A stretch of 64,000 nucleotides of DNA from an uncultured Synergistales bacterium (GCA_905233565.1 CAJOCL010000001.1:1-64000); one strand, 5' to 3'. Numbered from the stretch's first letter, positions 43,247 to 52,690 are shown. Notes: a model not told the origin generated them from the letters alone. Made by a program: numbers and translations.

Positions 43247-43429
43247 CTACATGAACGAATTATCTTCGACAAATTCGGGCCATGCGTGGTCGACAAAATC
43301 ATCGTAGGCATCGAACAGCGTAGGCATCATTATTTCATCGTTGAATATAAACTGTTCAAAACCGTTTAATGCAAGCTCGCCGAACCATAATTTAGAATCG
43401 CATTCCCTGTTGTGCTTGAAAGCAAGCAT
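43247..43429 (-). CDS. Small acidic protein of unknown function between ispDF and tsaD
   Basis: This is a 60-residue acidic, aromatic-rich protein (MLAFKHNREC at the start, HAWPEFVEDNSFM at the end). It is not recognised. The ATG at 43429 overlaps the ispDF stop as TAATG, with AAGGTGAT seven bases upstream; this is the layout of a translated, coupled gene. An upstream ATG at 43477 would overlap ispDF by 49 bases. The position between two essential genes suggests it is real and expressed at their level. Confidence 0.65.
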   Translation of the reverse strand: MLAFKHNRECDSKLWFGELALNGFEQFIFNDEIMMPTLFDAYDDFVDHAWPEFVEDNSFM

Positions 43430-44550
43430 TAAAACATCACCTTCTCTAACGTTGCAACGGCTCTGCAGGTCATACACAAGCCCCTTCCTGAATCATCGAG
43501 ATCTTCAGCGGACTTGAATTTCAGGTTGAACGCGAAAAATCTGGTCATGTTCCCGATTATCTCGTCACGGTATTTATTCAGTCTGGGAACCTGCGCGGTT
43601 AAAACTGCGTCAACAAAATCAACATTCCAGCCCTCAGAATTAACGAGCCTTAAAACTTCCTTCAAAAGTTCAATGCTGTCTGCACCCTTATATTTCCCCG
43701 TACTTGCAGGGAATATATTTCCTATATCTGGAAGTCCGGCAGCTCCCAATATTGCGTCCATGACTGCATGGGTTAAGACATCAGCATCTGAATTTCCGAG
43801 CAGCCCCAAAGGCGAATCGATTTTCAGGCCTCCGAGTATCAATTTTCTTTCAGGGACAAGCCTGTGAATGTCCCAGCCTATTCCTGTACGTATAATTTTA
43901 TTTTCAGTTAATGCTCTTGCTATAGTCATATCATCTTTAACCGTAACTTTGAAGTTCATTCTTTCGCCGTCAACATGCTTCAATTCATGGCCGGCATTTT
44001 TCCATGCTTCGGCCTCGTCTTTAGCTTCCGGGTAATTTTTAAGGGCTTCAATAAGCATTAATCTTGGGAATACCTGCGGTGTCTGCGTGATATAAAGTTC
44101 ATCACGTTCAACACATGATATATTGCCGTCCCTGTCAATATGTTTAAGGGCATCGCTTACTGGCAGAACCGGGACAACTCCTGAATTTTCAGTAACGGAA
44201 TCAATTAACCTTCTGAAAAGTTCAGGCGTTGAAAAAGGCCGGGCAGCATCATGAACAAGAACGTAATCATATTTTGCCGAGTTTAAGCCGTTCAGGACAG
44301 ACAAGGCACGTTCGGAGCCTCCGTGCGTTATTCTGAGCGGTACATTATCGTTATGCCAGTCTGTATTTATGTCATCGCCCTCAGGTATGACGAGAATAAT
44401 TTCACGTATTCCGTAATCGTATAATTCAGCGGCATTATCTGCACTCCAACGCCATAATTCACGCCCTGAAAGAGTCATGAACTGTTTTTTACCCCCGCCC
44501 ATTCTCTGGCCTTTTCCGCCGGCGGCTATTATGAAAGTGAACTCCCTCAT
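43429..44550 (-). CDS. ispDF: Bifunctional IspD/IspF enzyme
   Basis: This is a fused MEP pathway enzyme. Residues 1-~218 are 2-C-methyl-D-erythritol 4-phosphate cytidylyltransferase (FIIAAGGKGQRMGGGKKQF; VLVHDAARPF). Residues ~220-373 are 2-C-methyl-D-erythritol 2,4-cyclodiphosphate synthase (TGIGWDIHRLVPERKLILGG, the zinc DxHx; NSDADVLTHAVMDAILGAAG; DIGNIFP). Fused IspDF is known in alpha- and epsilonproteobacteria and other lineages. It is followed by the coupled 60-residue ORF and tsaD. The upstream gene recR ends three bases before its start. Confidence 0.95.
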   Translation of the reverse strand: MREFTFIIAAGGKGQRMGGGKKQFMTLSGRELWRWSADNAAELYDYGIREIILVIPEGDDINTDWHNDNVPLRITHGGSERALSVLNGLNSAKYDYVLVHDAARPFSTPELFRRLIDSVTENSGVVPVLPVSDALKHIDRDGNISCVERDELYITQTPQVFPRLMLIEALKNYPEAKDEAEAWKNAGHELKHVDGERMNFKVTVKDDMTIARALTENKIIRTGIGWDIHRLVPERKLILGGLKIDSPLGLLGNSDADVLTHAVMDAILGAAGLPDIGNIFPASTGKYKGADSIELLKEVLRLVNSEGWNVDFVDAVLTAQVPRLNKYRDEIIGNMTRFFAFNLKFKSAEDLDDSGRGLCMTCRAVATLEKVMF

Positions 44551-44553
44551 TAT

Positions 44554-45147
44554 TTATAACACCTGCCTCCTTGCCTCTAAAGCTGTATGAAGCGTCATTC
44601 TGTCAGCAAATTCAATACTTCCTCCCAAAGGAAGGCCGTACGCAAGCCGTGAAACTTTCTTGACTTTCGCGCCCCTGAGAACGTCAAGAATAGTGTAATA
44701 AGTCATGTCGCCTTCAAGTCTTGGATTTGTAGCTATTATTACCTCCTCAGCCTTGATTTTTTTTATGTGCCTGAGAAGAAAATTTATAGCCTCATCGTCC
44801 AGATATTCGCCGTTCATCGGGTCATTATGACCGCCGAGAACGTGATAAAGGCCGTTATAGATTCCTGAATGTTCAAAGACGGAAAGTGCCTCTATATCTT
44901 CAACGATACATAAAGTCTTTCTGTCCCTGAGAGTATCAGTACATATATTGCAGGGGTCCTGAGATGAGATATTGCCGCATAACGAACAGGACACAAGCCC
45001 TTTTTTGAGGCTTGAAATCATCGCGCCTATACGTTCAAGCTCTGAGTTATCCTGCTTAATCAAAAAGAAGGCTATACGTCTTGCACTTTTCAGGCCGATA
45101 CCCGGAAATTTTTTGAGTGTATTCACCAGGTCATTGATTAAGTCCAT
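44554..45147 (-). CDS. recR: Recombination protein RecR
   Basis: RecR loads RecA at gaps together with RecO (and RecF). It has an N-terminal HhH (LKKFPGIGLKSARRIAFFL), a four-Cys zinc finger (SCSLCGNISSQDPCNIC), a TOPRIM domain (LCIVEDIEALSVFE) and a C-terminal Walker-B-like region (SRLAYGLPLGGSIEFADRMT). The length of 197 residues is normal. Its usual partner ybaB lies 9 bases upstream, but dnaX, the common third member, is missing here. Confidence 0.95.
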   Translation of the reverse strand: MDLINDLVNTLKKFPGIGLKSARRIAFFLIKQDNSELERIGAMISSLKKGLVSCSLCGNISSQDPCNICTDTLRDRKTLCIVEDIEALSVFEHSGIYNGLYHVLGGHNDPMNGEYLDDEAINFLLRHIKKIKAEEVIIATNPRLEGDMTYYTILDVLRGAKVKKVSRLAYGLPLGGSIEFADRMTLHTALEARRQVL

Positions 45148-45156
45148 AATTATTGA

Positions 45157-45468
45157 TTAAAAACCCATTCCCATAGCACCGAGCGCGCCGGTTATGCCGC
45201 CCATTTTTTCACTCATTAATTCGCGGCTTTTTTTCAGTCCTTCATTAACTGCTGACATAACGAGGTCTTCAAGCATGTCTTTATCTTCGGGATTAATGAC
45301 TTCAGGATCGATTTTTATTCCGGCCATGTCGCCCTGACCCGTGAAAGTTGCCGTAACCATTCCGCCCCCGACGCTTGCTTCAACTGTTTCATGTGCTAAA
45401 TTTTCCTGTATCTGCATCATCTGGGACTGCATCTGTCTGGCCTGTTTCATTATGTTATTGAGTTTCAT
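45157..45468 (-). CDS. YbaB/EbfC family nucleoid-associated protein
   Basis: This is a 103-residue dimeric DNA-binding protein that coats the nucleoid. It has the family pattern: an N-terminal helix with MKQARQMQSQMMQIQENL, then VEASVGGGMVTATFTGQG and VINPEDKDMLEDLVMSAVN, and a Met/Gly-rich tail. I chose the ATG at 45468, with AGGGAG upstream, because it gives the family length. A longer open frame to 45594 encodes unlikely residues over the terminator of the upstream gene. It heads the operon with recR. Confidence 0.93.
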   Translation of the reverse strand: MKLNNIMKQARQMQSQMMQIQENLAHETVEASVGGGMVTATFTGQGDMAGIKIDPEVINPEDKDMLEDLVMSAVNEGLKKSRELMSEKMGGITGALGAMGMGF

Positions 45469-45558
45469 GTTGCGAATTATTCTCCCTGTTTCAAATTTAT
45501 ATTTTTCTGCGTCAATTCTATCACGCAATATGCAGCGCGAATCAATCACCCCAAAGAT

Positions 45559-45589
45559 AAAAAAAAGACCCCTGCCTTTAGACAAGGGT
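45559..45589 (-). terminator. Rho-independent terminator after the Sel1/SH3b gene
   Basis: On the minus strand, stem ACCCTTG / CAGGGGT (one G-T pair) with an 8-base loop, followed by C and eight T residues. It separates the large gene from ybaB. Confidence 0.8.
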
Positions 45590-45612
45590 AGCATTTCAAT
45601 AACGCTGCAATT

Positions 45613-48600
45613 CTAGTCCCTAAGTTTTATGTATTTCCCTGAAACCCAGCCTACATCGCCGTAAGCAGTCCTTATCCTGTACCAGTCAATAGTATCGCCT
45701 GCAAAAACTTCATACGCCTTGAAGTCTGTACCGCCGTACAGCTTCTCAACAACCTGCGAGCCTTTCACTGCCGGTATATTTCTGAGGTTTAGGTTATCCT
45801 CTTGAGTTGCAACATATCCATCTGCGGGAAGATTAATCTTTCTGTTTCTGACTTCTTCATAAGATAAATCCCTGTCAATCAGCTTTACGTACCCGGCAAG
45901 CACCCAGCCTTCAGTTCCGCTTGCTGTCTTAACTAAAAACCAATAATCGTTATCGCTCTCACTAGTCCTCGAAATACTTACCGGGTGTCCCGTCTTCAGA
46001 GTTTTAATGCGCGTTGAGTTCGTATTGGGATACTCTCTTACACTTAGTGTCTCAGCAAAAATAGTTCCCGGTATCGGAAAACCTGTTCCATTTCTGATAG
46101 AGGCAATCTTCGCTTTGTTGTCTTTTAATAGCTGTATGGAGTTTATGCGCCTTTGAGCAACTTCGCTGCCCTGATTAGCAGCTTTGCCGTACCATTCGAG
46201 GGAAGTATCATAATTCTGCGGAACTCCCCAGCCGCGATAGTACATAAGCCCCATGCTTGCCATAGCTTCAGTGTTTCCCTGTTCGGCAGCTTTGCGGAAC
46301 CAAGATACCGCCTGAGTGTAACTCTGCTCAACACCCCAGCCGTTCTGGTACATCCATGCTAATTTGTCCTGAGCAGGGGCGTAACCGTCATTCGCTAAAC
46401 TTCTGAATATTTCAAAGGCCCGTGAATAATTTTTTTCGTTGAGATATTTTTCAGCGTCAGCATAAGAGCTTATTGCTGCTGCTTCAGATTTTTGTTTATC
46501 CTCTATGGCTTTAATACGTTTTTGAGCCTCAGAGTGTCCAAGTTCTAAAGCACGGCGATACTGCGCTAAAGCTGTTTCAAAATTTCCCTTAGCTTCGCTG
46601 GCTTGGGCTTCATTATAGGCTTTTTCTGCTTCTTGGGCTTTTTGTCTTTCCCTGAATAACCGCAGTTTATTTTGAGCCTCTGCGTTACCGCTGTCAGCGA
46701 GTTTCTGATACCATTCTGATGCTTGGGCTTTATAATTCATTACCTCACAGATTGAAGCCATAGCGATCATGGAATATATATCACCCTGTTCAGCCGGAAG
46801 TTTGAAGTATTTAAGAGCATTATTCGGGCTCTTATTTACTCCCCAGCCGTTCCAGTAAACATCGCCGAGAAATTTATTTGCTGAAACAGAATTTGGATAT
46901 TTATTCGCAAGTTCTATTGCTTCCTCATAATTCTTTTTTGAAGAAGCCGGCCATTTTTTCCTCATATCTTCTGCTTGTGCGGTGAGCTTTTCATAATCCT
47001 TTCCAGATCTTTCATAATCAATATGAGCAAGCATATTAATTATTGCAGGATTATCATAATGATTATCAGCTGAAGTTATATAATCATATCTGCCCTCAAA
47101 AAAAGCAGTCATAACTTTTTCATAGCGTATACGGGTTTCTTCTGCTTCTTTTGTAAGCCGCTTTATAGCTTCACTTGCGTCTTTATATCCTACAACTTTT
47201 TGATACCACTTGATAGCTTCATTGATATTTCTTTCAACACCTTTTCCCTCTTCGTACATTTCAGCGACTCTATATTGTGCGTCAGTATCTCCCCGCTCGG
47301 CAACTTTCTTGAACCACTCAAATGCCTTTGAGTAATCCTGCTCCAACACTTTGCCCTCTTCGTACATTTCAGCGACTCTATATCGTGCGTAAGTATTTCC
47401 TTGCTCGGCAGCTTTCTTGAACCACTCAAATGCCTTTGAGTAATCCTGCTCCACTCCGCGAGCATGATAATATGCCAAACCTAAGTATTCTTGAGCCGTA
47501 TCGTTTCCTCGTTTAGCATCGATGTTTAGAAGTGCGACATAGGCTTTTCCTCTATATGATTGTGAATTATTTTCTACGCCCCACTTAAAAGACCAATACC
47601 GACCGTAATCATCCTCCGCACCTCCGGCCGACAAATACCATTCGCGCGCTTTATCAAGTTCTGCATTATCTTCGTACATCTTTCCAATTTGATAGCAAAC
47701 AAACGGTTTAGCCATGATTGCTGCAATAAACAACGCCACAACAAGCAAAATTCCTAAAAATAATTTTCTATTCTCACGTTTATGAACCTGCTCGAAAGTT
47801 TCGTTAGCCTCCTTCAGCAATTCTTTAGTATCCTTGTAGCCTTTCAGTGCTGAAAGATGTGTGATGACACTTGACCAATCTTTAGATTTTTTAGCGTTCC
47901 GTTTTTCGTCGAGGACATCTTGATATTGCTGCTCAGTTTCGCGGGCTTGCTTTACTTCATCGCAAATCGTTTCAATATCTTTATATCCCCTAACAGTTGA
48001 GGCAAGTTCAAGAATTTTATTAAAATCCGAACGCGTAGAGGCCTTTTTTTTCAACGCAAGAATTTCCTGATACGTTTTTTCTATTCTGGCTTCTTTTGCT
48101 AAACGTTTCTGTTCGAGTTTATCCCTGCTCGCCTGTGCTAAATCTTCAAGCTGTTTCTTGTAATCATCATCAGCAAACCTCAAAGCACGCTGGAATAATT
48201 TTTCTTCCTCGATTGGTTTTGAGAGTTTATCAATCAATTCTGAAGTGCTATGAGCTTCGTATGCGAGCATAAGCTGACCAAGATAGACACGGGCATTTTC
48301 AGCGTCCTGATTTAGGGTCTGATTCAGATAATGCCCTGCATTCTCAAACTCTCCGTCTTCAAGGAACAAGAACGCCCGCTTGAGAAGTGCTTCGGTCTCA
48401 AGACCGATTATAGGTTCATAAGTCTTTATCGTGCTGTCTGACTGAGCATTAACTGTTTGGGAAGTTTTTTTATCTGAAAAATGGAAGCCTAAAGATTTAT
48501 ACTCGCTTGATGTTCTTGATGTTGATGAATTTGGACTGTTATTCTGTACTTCGGTGCTATTGCTTCCACTGACAGCAAAGAACGCGGCAACAGCATAAAG

Positions 48601-48912
48601 AACGCCATAGACAACAGCATCTCCGAAGCCGGCCAAGAATGCTAAACCGCACATCGCAGCACTTACAAACAGACAGATACTAGCAGATTTTTTTCTTGCC
48701 AGTGCCAGACTTCCCCCGACTACGCCGACAAGCGAGGCGAGCATTACGAGAAGACCGGCAACGCCGAGAGCCGCAAACTCTCTTGAGGCACGATGATCAC
48801 CCAAAGATCCGGCTAAGCCGCCTGCCAGCCCTAAAACTGCAGTGCCGCAGCCTCCTTGAAGGAAAGACAGTAAAGCGGTGAACAACGAAATAACGAACGA
48901 CGCAATATTCAT
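45613..48912 (-). CDS. Large membrane protein with Sel1-like repeats and two C-terminal SH3b domains
   Basis: This 1099-residue protein has four hydrophobic segments in the first ~120 residues, then a charged coiled-coil region with repeated K-A-x-T-x-x-D units. One TM helix follows at about 390 (LFLGILLVVALFIAAIMAKP). Then come many Sel1/TPR-like repeats of ~36 residues (AYYHARGVEQDYSKAFEWF type) and two bacterial SH3 domains at the C-terminus (SVREYPNTNSTRIKTL; NLRNIPAVKGSQVVEK). Sel1 repeats scaffold proteins; SH3b domains bind cell wall peptides. The likely role is at the cell envelope. The ATG at 48912 has AGAAGG upstream. A CIRCE-like site lies in its leader, so heat-shock control is possible. 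Confidence 0.85.
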   Translation of the reverse strand: MNIASFVISLFTALLSFLQGGCGTAVLGLAGGLAGSLGDHRASREFAALGVAGLLVMLASLVGVVGGSLALARKKSASICLFVSAAMCGLAFLAGFGDAVVYGVLYAVAAFFAVSGSNSTEVQNNSPNSSTSRTSSEYKSLGFHFSDKKTSQTVNAQSDSTIKTYEPIIGLETEALLKRAFLFLEDGEFENAGHYLNQTLNQDAENARVYLGQLMLAYEAHSTSELIDKLSKPIEEEKLFQRALRFADDDYKKQLEDLAQASRDKLEQKRLAKEARIEKTYQEILALKKKASTRSDFNKILELASTVRGYKDIETICDEVKQARETEQQYQDVLDEKRNAKKSKDWSSVITHLSALKGYKDTKELLKEANETFEQVHKRENRKLFLGILLVVALFIAAIMAKPFVCYQIGKMYEDNAELDKAREWYLSAGGAEDDYGRYWSFKWGVENNSQSYRGKAYVALLNIDAKRGNDTAQEYLGLAYYHARGVEQDYSKAFEWFKKAAEQGNTYARYRVAEMYEEGKVLEQDYSKAFEWFKKVAERGDTDAQYRVAEMYEEGKGVERNINEAIKWYQKVVGYKDASEAIKRLTKEAEETRIRYEKVMTAFFEGRYDYITSADNHYDNPAIINMLAHIDYERSGKDYEKLTAQAEDMRKKWPASSKKNYEEAIELANKYPNSVSANKFLGDVYWNGWGVNKSPNNALKYFKLPAEQGDIYSMIAMASICEVMNYKAQASEWYQKLADSGNAEAQNKLRLFRERQKAQEAEKAYNEAQASEAKGNFETALAQYRRALELGHSEAQKRIKAIEDKQKSEAAAISSYADAEKYLNEKNYSRAFEIFRSLANDGYAPAQDKLAWMYQNGWGVEQSYTQAVSWFRKAAEQGNTEAMASMGLMYYRGWGVPQNYDTSLEWYGKAANQGSEVAQRRINSIQLLKDNKAKIASIRNGTGFPIPGTIFAETLSVREYPNTNSTRIKTLKTGHPVSISRTSESDNDYWFLVKTASGTEGWVLAGYVKLIDRDLSYEEVRNRKINLPADGYVATQEDNLNLRNIPAVKGSQVVEKLYGGTDFKAYEVFAGDTIDWYRIRTAYGDVGWVSGKYIKLRD

Positions 48913-49013
48913 TGAGCAACCTTCTCTCAAAAAAAATTTGCACTCAACTATTTATTCAATCTTTCTACATAATAACAATGTTATAATTATATATAGGGTA
49001 AGATACGATAATC

Positions 49014-49040
49014 GGAACACTCCGAATAGTCGAGTGCTAA
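49014..49040 (-). promoter_or_regulatory. CIRCE-like element (HrcA operator)
   Basis: GGAACACTC, a 9-base spacer and GAGTGCTAA fit the CIRCE consensus TTAGCACTC-N9-GAGTGCTAA at 15 of 18 arm positions, with exact spacing; the right arm is perfect. It lies in the leader, 20 bases downstream of a TGCTATAAT promoter, the usual place for HrcA sites. The regulated gene is the Sel1/SH3b protein. Confidence 0.75.
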
Positions 49041-49060
49041 TAAGTTTGATTTCAAGTTAT

Positions 49061-49069
49061 ATTATAGCA
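49061..49069 (-). promoter_or_regulatory. Extended -10 promoter of the Sel1/SH3b gene
   Basis: On the minus strand, TGCTATAAT is a TGN-TATAAT extended -10 box. A weak TTGGGT lies 15 bases upstream. The predicted start is near 49054, placing the CIRCE-like site in the 5' leader. Confidence 0.6.
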
Positions 49070-49136
49070 TAAAAAACACTTACCCAAGTTTTTATTTGTC
49101 ATTTTATTTTACGTGTCTGCAACATTGCTTTTAATC

Positions 49137-49174
49137 ATAAAAAAAATACCCCCCTGCCTATGCAAGGAGGTATT
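49137..49174 (-). terminator. Rho-independent terminator of the liv operon
   Basis: On the minus strand, a 13-bp stem AATACCTCCTTGC / GCAGGGGGGTATT with two G-T pairs and a 4-base loop, followed by about eight T residues, right after the livF stop. Confidence 0.9.
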
Positions 49175-49189
49175 AATTTGTTAATTACT

Positions 49190-49900
49190 CTATCCGCCCA
49201 AGTAAGCCTTTCTGACTTCTTCAGATGCCAATAATTCCTGACCTGTCCCGGTTGTCGTAATCTTTCCTGTTTCCATGACATAGCCTCTGTTAGCTATGCT
49301 CAGAGCCATTTGTGCGTTCTGTTCAACAAGCAGGATCGTTGCGCCCGTCCTGTGAAGGTCAGCGATAATATCGAATATCTGTTCAACTAAAATCGGCGCA
49401 AGTCCCATTGACGGCTCATCAAGCATGAGCAGTTTCGGCCTGCTCATTAAAGCCCTTCCCATTGCGAGCATCTGCTGTTCACCGCCTGAAAGAGTCCCTG
49501 CAGTCTGACGCATTCTTTCTTTAAGTCTTGGGAAAAGCGAATATACTTTTTCCAAGTCTTCATTAATTCCGCTGTTCTGTGTATAAGCTCCCATTTCGAG
49601 ATTTTCCTGAACTGTCATCTGTGCGAAAACCCTCCGGCCTTCGGGAACCTGAGCTAATCCCTTCTCAACGATTTTATGGGGCTGTACCTTTGCGAGGCTT
49701 TCACCTAAAAATGAAATACTGCCTGTTGACGGGTGCAGCAGTCCTGAAATCGTGTTAAGGGTTGTTGATTTTCCTGCACCGTTCGCGCCGATTAAAGTTA
49801 CTATTTCGCCCTCGTAAACTTCAAATGAAATCCCTTTAATTGCGTGAATACTGCCGTAATAAACGTTGATATTCTCAACTTTCAATACAGATTCAGACAT
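49190..49900 (-). CDS. livF: Branched-chain amino acid ABC transporter ATP-binding protein LivF
   Basis: This is the second ATPase of the LIV importer. Residues ~35-42 are Walker A (GANGAGKST), the signature is LSGGEQQML and Walker B is [10 protein letters not shown]; the C-terminus VRKAYLGG is typical of LivF. It is 236 residues from the ATG at 49900, which has AAGGAGGC eight bases upstream. A frame start at 49939 overlaps livG and lacks a ribosome site. It is the last gene of livKHMGF. Confidence 0.95.
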   Translation of the reverse strand: MSESVLKVENINVYYGSIHAIKGISFEVYEGEIVTLIGANGAGKSTTLNTISGLLHPSTGSISFLGESLAKVQPHKIVEKGLAQVPEGRRVFAQMTVQENLEMGAYTQNSGINEDLEKVYSLFPRLKERMRQTAGTLSGGEQQMLAMGRALMSRPKLLMLDEPSMGLAPILVEQIFDIIADLHRTGATILLVEQNAQMALSIANRGYVMETGKITTTGTGQELLASEEVRKAYLGG

Positions 49901-49904
49901 GTAA

Positions 49905-50744
49905 TTACGCCTCCTTCTTTCTGCCGAGATATGCTTCAATTACAGCCGGGTTGCTCTGTATTTCGTCAGGCGTACCCTTTGCGATTATATGGCCGAAATT
50001 TAAGACGCATATCCCCTCGCATATATTCATAACGAGGCTCATATCATGTTCGATTAATATTATTGCAATCTGGAACATCTCATGAACTTTCCTTATACTG
50101 TCCATTAAATCAGCCGTTTCTGAAGGATTCATTCCCGCAGCCGGTTCATCAAGCAGCAGCAATGACGGATTAGTCGCCAGAGCCCTCACGATTTCGAGCC
50201 TTCTCTGCGCACCGTAAGGCAGCGACCCCGCCGGAACATCGGCCATGTTCTGCATGTCGAAAATTGAAAGCAGCTTCAAAGCCCTCCTGTGTGCCGCGAT
50301 TTCCTCACGCCTGTAGTTCGGCAGCCTTAATATTGCGCTTAACATGTTATAGTGCATCTCGTTATTCATGGCCGTTTTAACGTTGTCGATTACGCTCATG
50401 TTTCTGAACAGGCGTATATTCTGGAACGTTCTGGCAATTCCGGCCTTGTTGACCTGCATTGTGTTCATTCCGTGAGTATCTTTGCCGTTAAGCAGAATAG
50501 TGCCGGTTGTAGGCTGATAAACTTTCGTCAAAAGATTGAAGACCGTTGTTTTTCCGGCACCGTTAGGGCCGATTAAGCCGACAATTTCAGTACGCCCGAT
50601 AGTCAGGTTAAAATCCTCAACGGCTTTAATTCCTCCAAGCGTAATGCCGAGCTTTACACATTCAAGGACTGGGGCTCTTTCTGCGTCTCGTTCAGGGAGA
50701 ATTGATCTTGAAGGTACGGGGACGTATTTAGTTTTTTCCTTCAT
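49905..50744 (-). CDS. livG: Branched-chain amino acid ABC transporter ATP-binding protein LivG
   Basis: This is the first ATPase of the LIV importer. Walker A is GPNGAGKTT, the region [19 protein letters not shown] is typical of LivG, and Walker B is [11 protein letters not shown]; the C-terminus ([14 protein letters not shown]) is that of the family. The canonical signature LSGGQQ is replaced by [11 protein letters not shown], which is common in LivG. It has 279 residues with an N-terminal extension of ~25 polar residues. It starts with ATG and GGAGG upstream, immediately after livM. Confidence 0.95.
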   Translation of the reverse strand: MKEKTKYVPVPSRSILPERDAERAPVLECVKLGITLGGIKAVEDFNLTIGRTEIVGLIGPNGAGKTTVFNLLTKVYQPTTGTILLNGKDTHGMNTMQVNKAGIARTFQNIRLFRNMSVIDNVKTAMNNEMHYNMLSAILRLPNYRREEIAAHRRALKLLSIFDMQNMADVPAGSLPYGAQRRLEIVRALATNPSLLLLDEPAAGMNPSETADLMDSIRKVHEMFQIAIILIEHDMSLVMNICEGICVLNFGHIIAKGTPDEIQSNPAVIEAYLGRKKEA

Positions 50745-50746
50745 GA

Positions 50747-51805
50747 TTATTCAGCCTCCTTTTTCTTAAACGGGTTAAGGCGTGAAAGGAAATATTTTAT
50801 CTCTGCATTATTCGTCGCAAGCATCATGACGATTAATATAATTGCGTAGAGAAGCATTCTGTATTCTGAAAACTCGCGGAGTTTTTCGGGCAGTATTGTC
50901 AGGACGGCCGCCGCTATAATTCCGCCGAGCATATTGCCCTGACCGCCGAGAACTACGAATACAAGTATTAATATTGACGTGTTGAAATCAAATTTATTTG
51001 CCACTATCGTTGAATAGTTCATTGCAAATAACGCCCCTGCTGCTCCCGCCAGTGCTGCGGACGTTACGAACGCCATCATTTTATATTTTGTTATGTCAAG
51101 CCCTATGCTTTCTGAAGCTATCCTGTCATCGCGTATGGCCATGAATGCACGTCCCGGACGCGAAATGACGAGGTGAAATACTATAATCAGCGAGAGCATT
51201 ACGAGTATAAAACCGGCCGGAAATGTTGAGATTTTCTGTATTCCGCTTATACCCATAGGACCGCGTATTATTAACTTTCCGCCTTCAAGCAGCCTTGTAG
51301 TGTCCCTTAACATGCTGAAGTGAAGACCCTGAGAGTCAAAGCCTAAATAAAAATTATTGAGAATGCTCTTTATTATTTCGCCGAAAGCAAGAGTAACTAT
51401 AGCCAGATAATCGCCCTTCAATCTCAAAACGGGTATTCCGATAAGAAATCCCGCAGCAGCCGCGAAAATTGCAGCCACTATCATTGCAAGTGCAAGCCTG
51501 ACGGGCGCAAACGGTATAACATTCTGCATGAGAATTGCAGCAGCAACCCCAGAAAATGCACCGACAGACATAAAACCGGCATGGCCGAGCGATAATTCTC
51601 CTAAAATTCCTACAACAAGATTTAACGATACGGCCATGACCATATATGCACAAATCGGGACTAGCATTCCGCGCATTGATGAGCTTAATATATTTGTGCT
51701 GCTCATTACGGTACAGATTATATAAGCTGCGATTACTACGGCATAAGTCAGGTAAATTCTGCGTGCCTGAACACGTTTCAAGTTTATCAGTCTTCGCATG
51801 GTCAT
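50747..51805 (-). CDS. livM: Branched-chain amino acid ABC transporter permease LivM
   Basis: This is an inner membrane permease of the LIV importer, 352 residues with about 9 hydrophobic segments. The family motif VVGILGELSLGHAGFMSVGA and LRLKGDYLAIVTLAFGEI are clear, as are GRAFMAIRDDRIASESIGL and GGQGNMLGGIIAA near the C-terminus. The start is ATG, with AGAAGGTG upstream that overlaps the end of livH. It pairs with LivH to form the channel. Confidence 0.95.
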   Translation of the reverse strand: MTMRRLINLKRVQARRIYLTYAVVIAAYIICTVMSSTNILSSSMRGMLVPICAYMVMAVSLNLVVGILGELSLGHAGFMSVGAFSGVAAAILMQNVIPFAPVRLALAMIVAAIFAAAAGFLIGIPVLRLKGDYLAIVTLAFGEIIKSILNNFYLGFDSQGLHFSMLRDTTRLLEGGKLIIRGPMGISGIQKISTFPAGFILVMLSLIIVFHLVISRPGRAFMAIRDDRIASESIGLDITKYKMMAFVTSAALAGAAGALFAMNYSTIVANKFDFNTSILILVFVVLGGQGNMLGGIIAAAVLTILPEKLREFSEYRMLLYAIILIVMMLATNNAEIKYFLSRLNPFKKKEAE

Positions 51806-51808
51806 AAA

Positions 51809-52690
51809 TTACACCTTCTCCTGAGTCATTTTCCCGAGCAGTCCGGCAGGTTTTACAAGCAGCACTATGATTAACACCCCGAAGACTACGGCGTCTGATA
51901 ACTGGCTTGAAATATAAGCCTTTGCAAAAATTTCAATAACTCCCAGCATAAGCCCTCCCAAGAATGCGCCGGGTATTGAGCCTATTCCCCCGAAGACTGC
52001 TGCAGTGAAAGCCTTAATTCCCGGAAGAGCGCCCGTTGTCGGCATAAGCGTGGGATATGCTGAACACAGCAAAGCCCCTGCAACTGCCGCGAGCCCTGAA
52101 CCGATAGCGAAAGTCATCGAGATTGTAGCGTTTACATTAATTCCCATTAACTGTGCTGCTCCCTTGTCCTCTGAACATGCCCGCATAGCCTTGCCCATTT
52201 TAGTTTTGCTTATGAAAAGCGATAACACTATCATTATTACGAGACACACGCCGATTGTAAGCGCCGTTATGTGCGAAACTGATAAAGCGCCGTCAAAGAG
52301 CCTGAATGATCCTCTGCCTATTATTGACGGGAAGACTTTAGGATTTGACGACCACATTAAAAGAGCCGTATTCTGTAAAAAGTAGCTCATTCCTATAGCC
52401 GTTATTAATACGGCGAGTGAGGGTGCCTGACGCAGGGGCTTATATGCCAGACGTTCGACAATAATACCTAAAAGGGTACAGATTAACATGGCGGCAGCAA
52501 CGCCTAAAAAAGGGTTAAGATGATAACGCGCAAAGGCATAAAAACAGACATAAGCACCGATCATGATAACATCGCCGTGAGCAAAGTTAAGCATTTTCGC
52601 TATGCCGTAAACCATCGTATAACCCAGAGCAATGATCGCGTATATACTGCCCAGACTTATACCGCTGATAAAGAAATTCAAAAATATCAT
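51809..52690 (-). CDS. livH: Branched-chain amino acid ABC transporter permease LivH
   Basis: This is the first permease of the LIV importer, 293 residues and about 8 membrane segments. Family features include GISLGSIYAIIALGYTMVYG, MLNFAHGDVIMIGAY, MRACSEDKGAAQLMGINV and FGGIGSIPGAFLGGLMLG. The start is ATG with AAGGAG upstream. A hairpin with a T-run lies between livK and this gene, so its level is probably lower than that of livK. Confidence 0.95.
   Translation of the reverse strand: MIFLNFFISGISLGSIYAIIALGYTMVYGIAKMLNFAHGDVIMIGAYVCFYAFARYHLNPFLGVAAAMLICTLLGIIVERLAYKPLRQAPSLAVLITAIGMSYFLQNTALLMWSSNPKVFPSIIGRGSFRLFDGALSVSHITALTIGVCLVIMIVLSLFISKTKMGKAMRACSEDKGAAQLMGINVNATISMTFAIGSGLAAVAGALLCSAYPTLMPTTGALPGIKAFTAAVFGGIGSIPGAFLGGLMLGVIEIFAKAYISSQLSDAVVFGVLIIVLLVKPAGLLGKMTQEKV

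Noticed and set aside
45469-45594. Longer YbaB start at 45594
   Set aside because: The extra 42 residues run across a terminator hairpin and are not in the family; ATG 45468 has a ribosome site.
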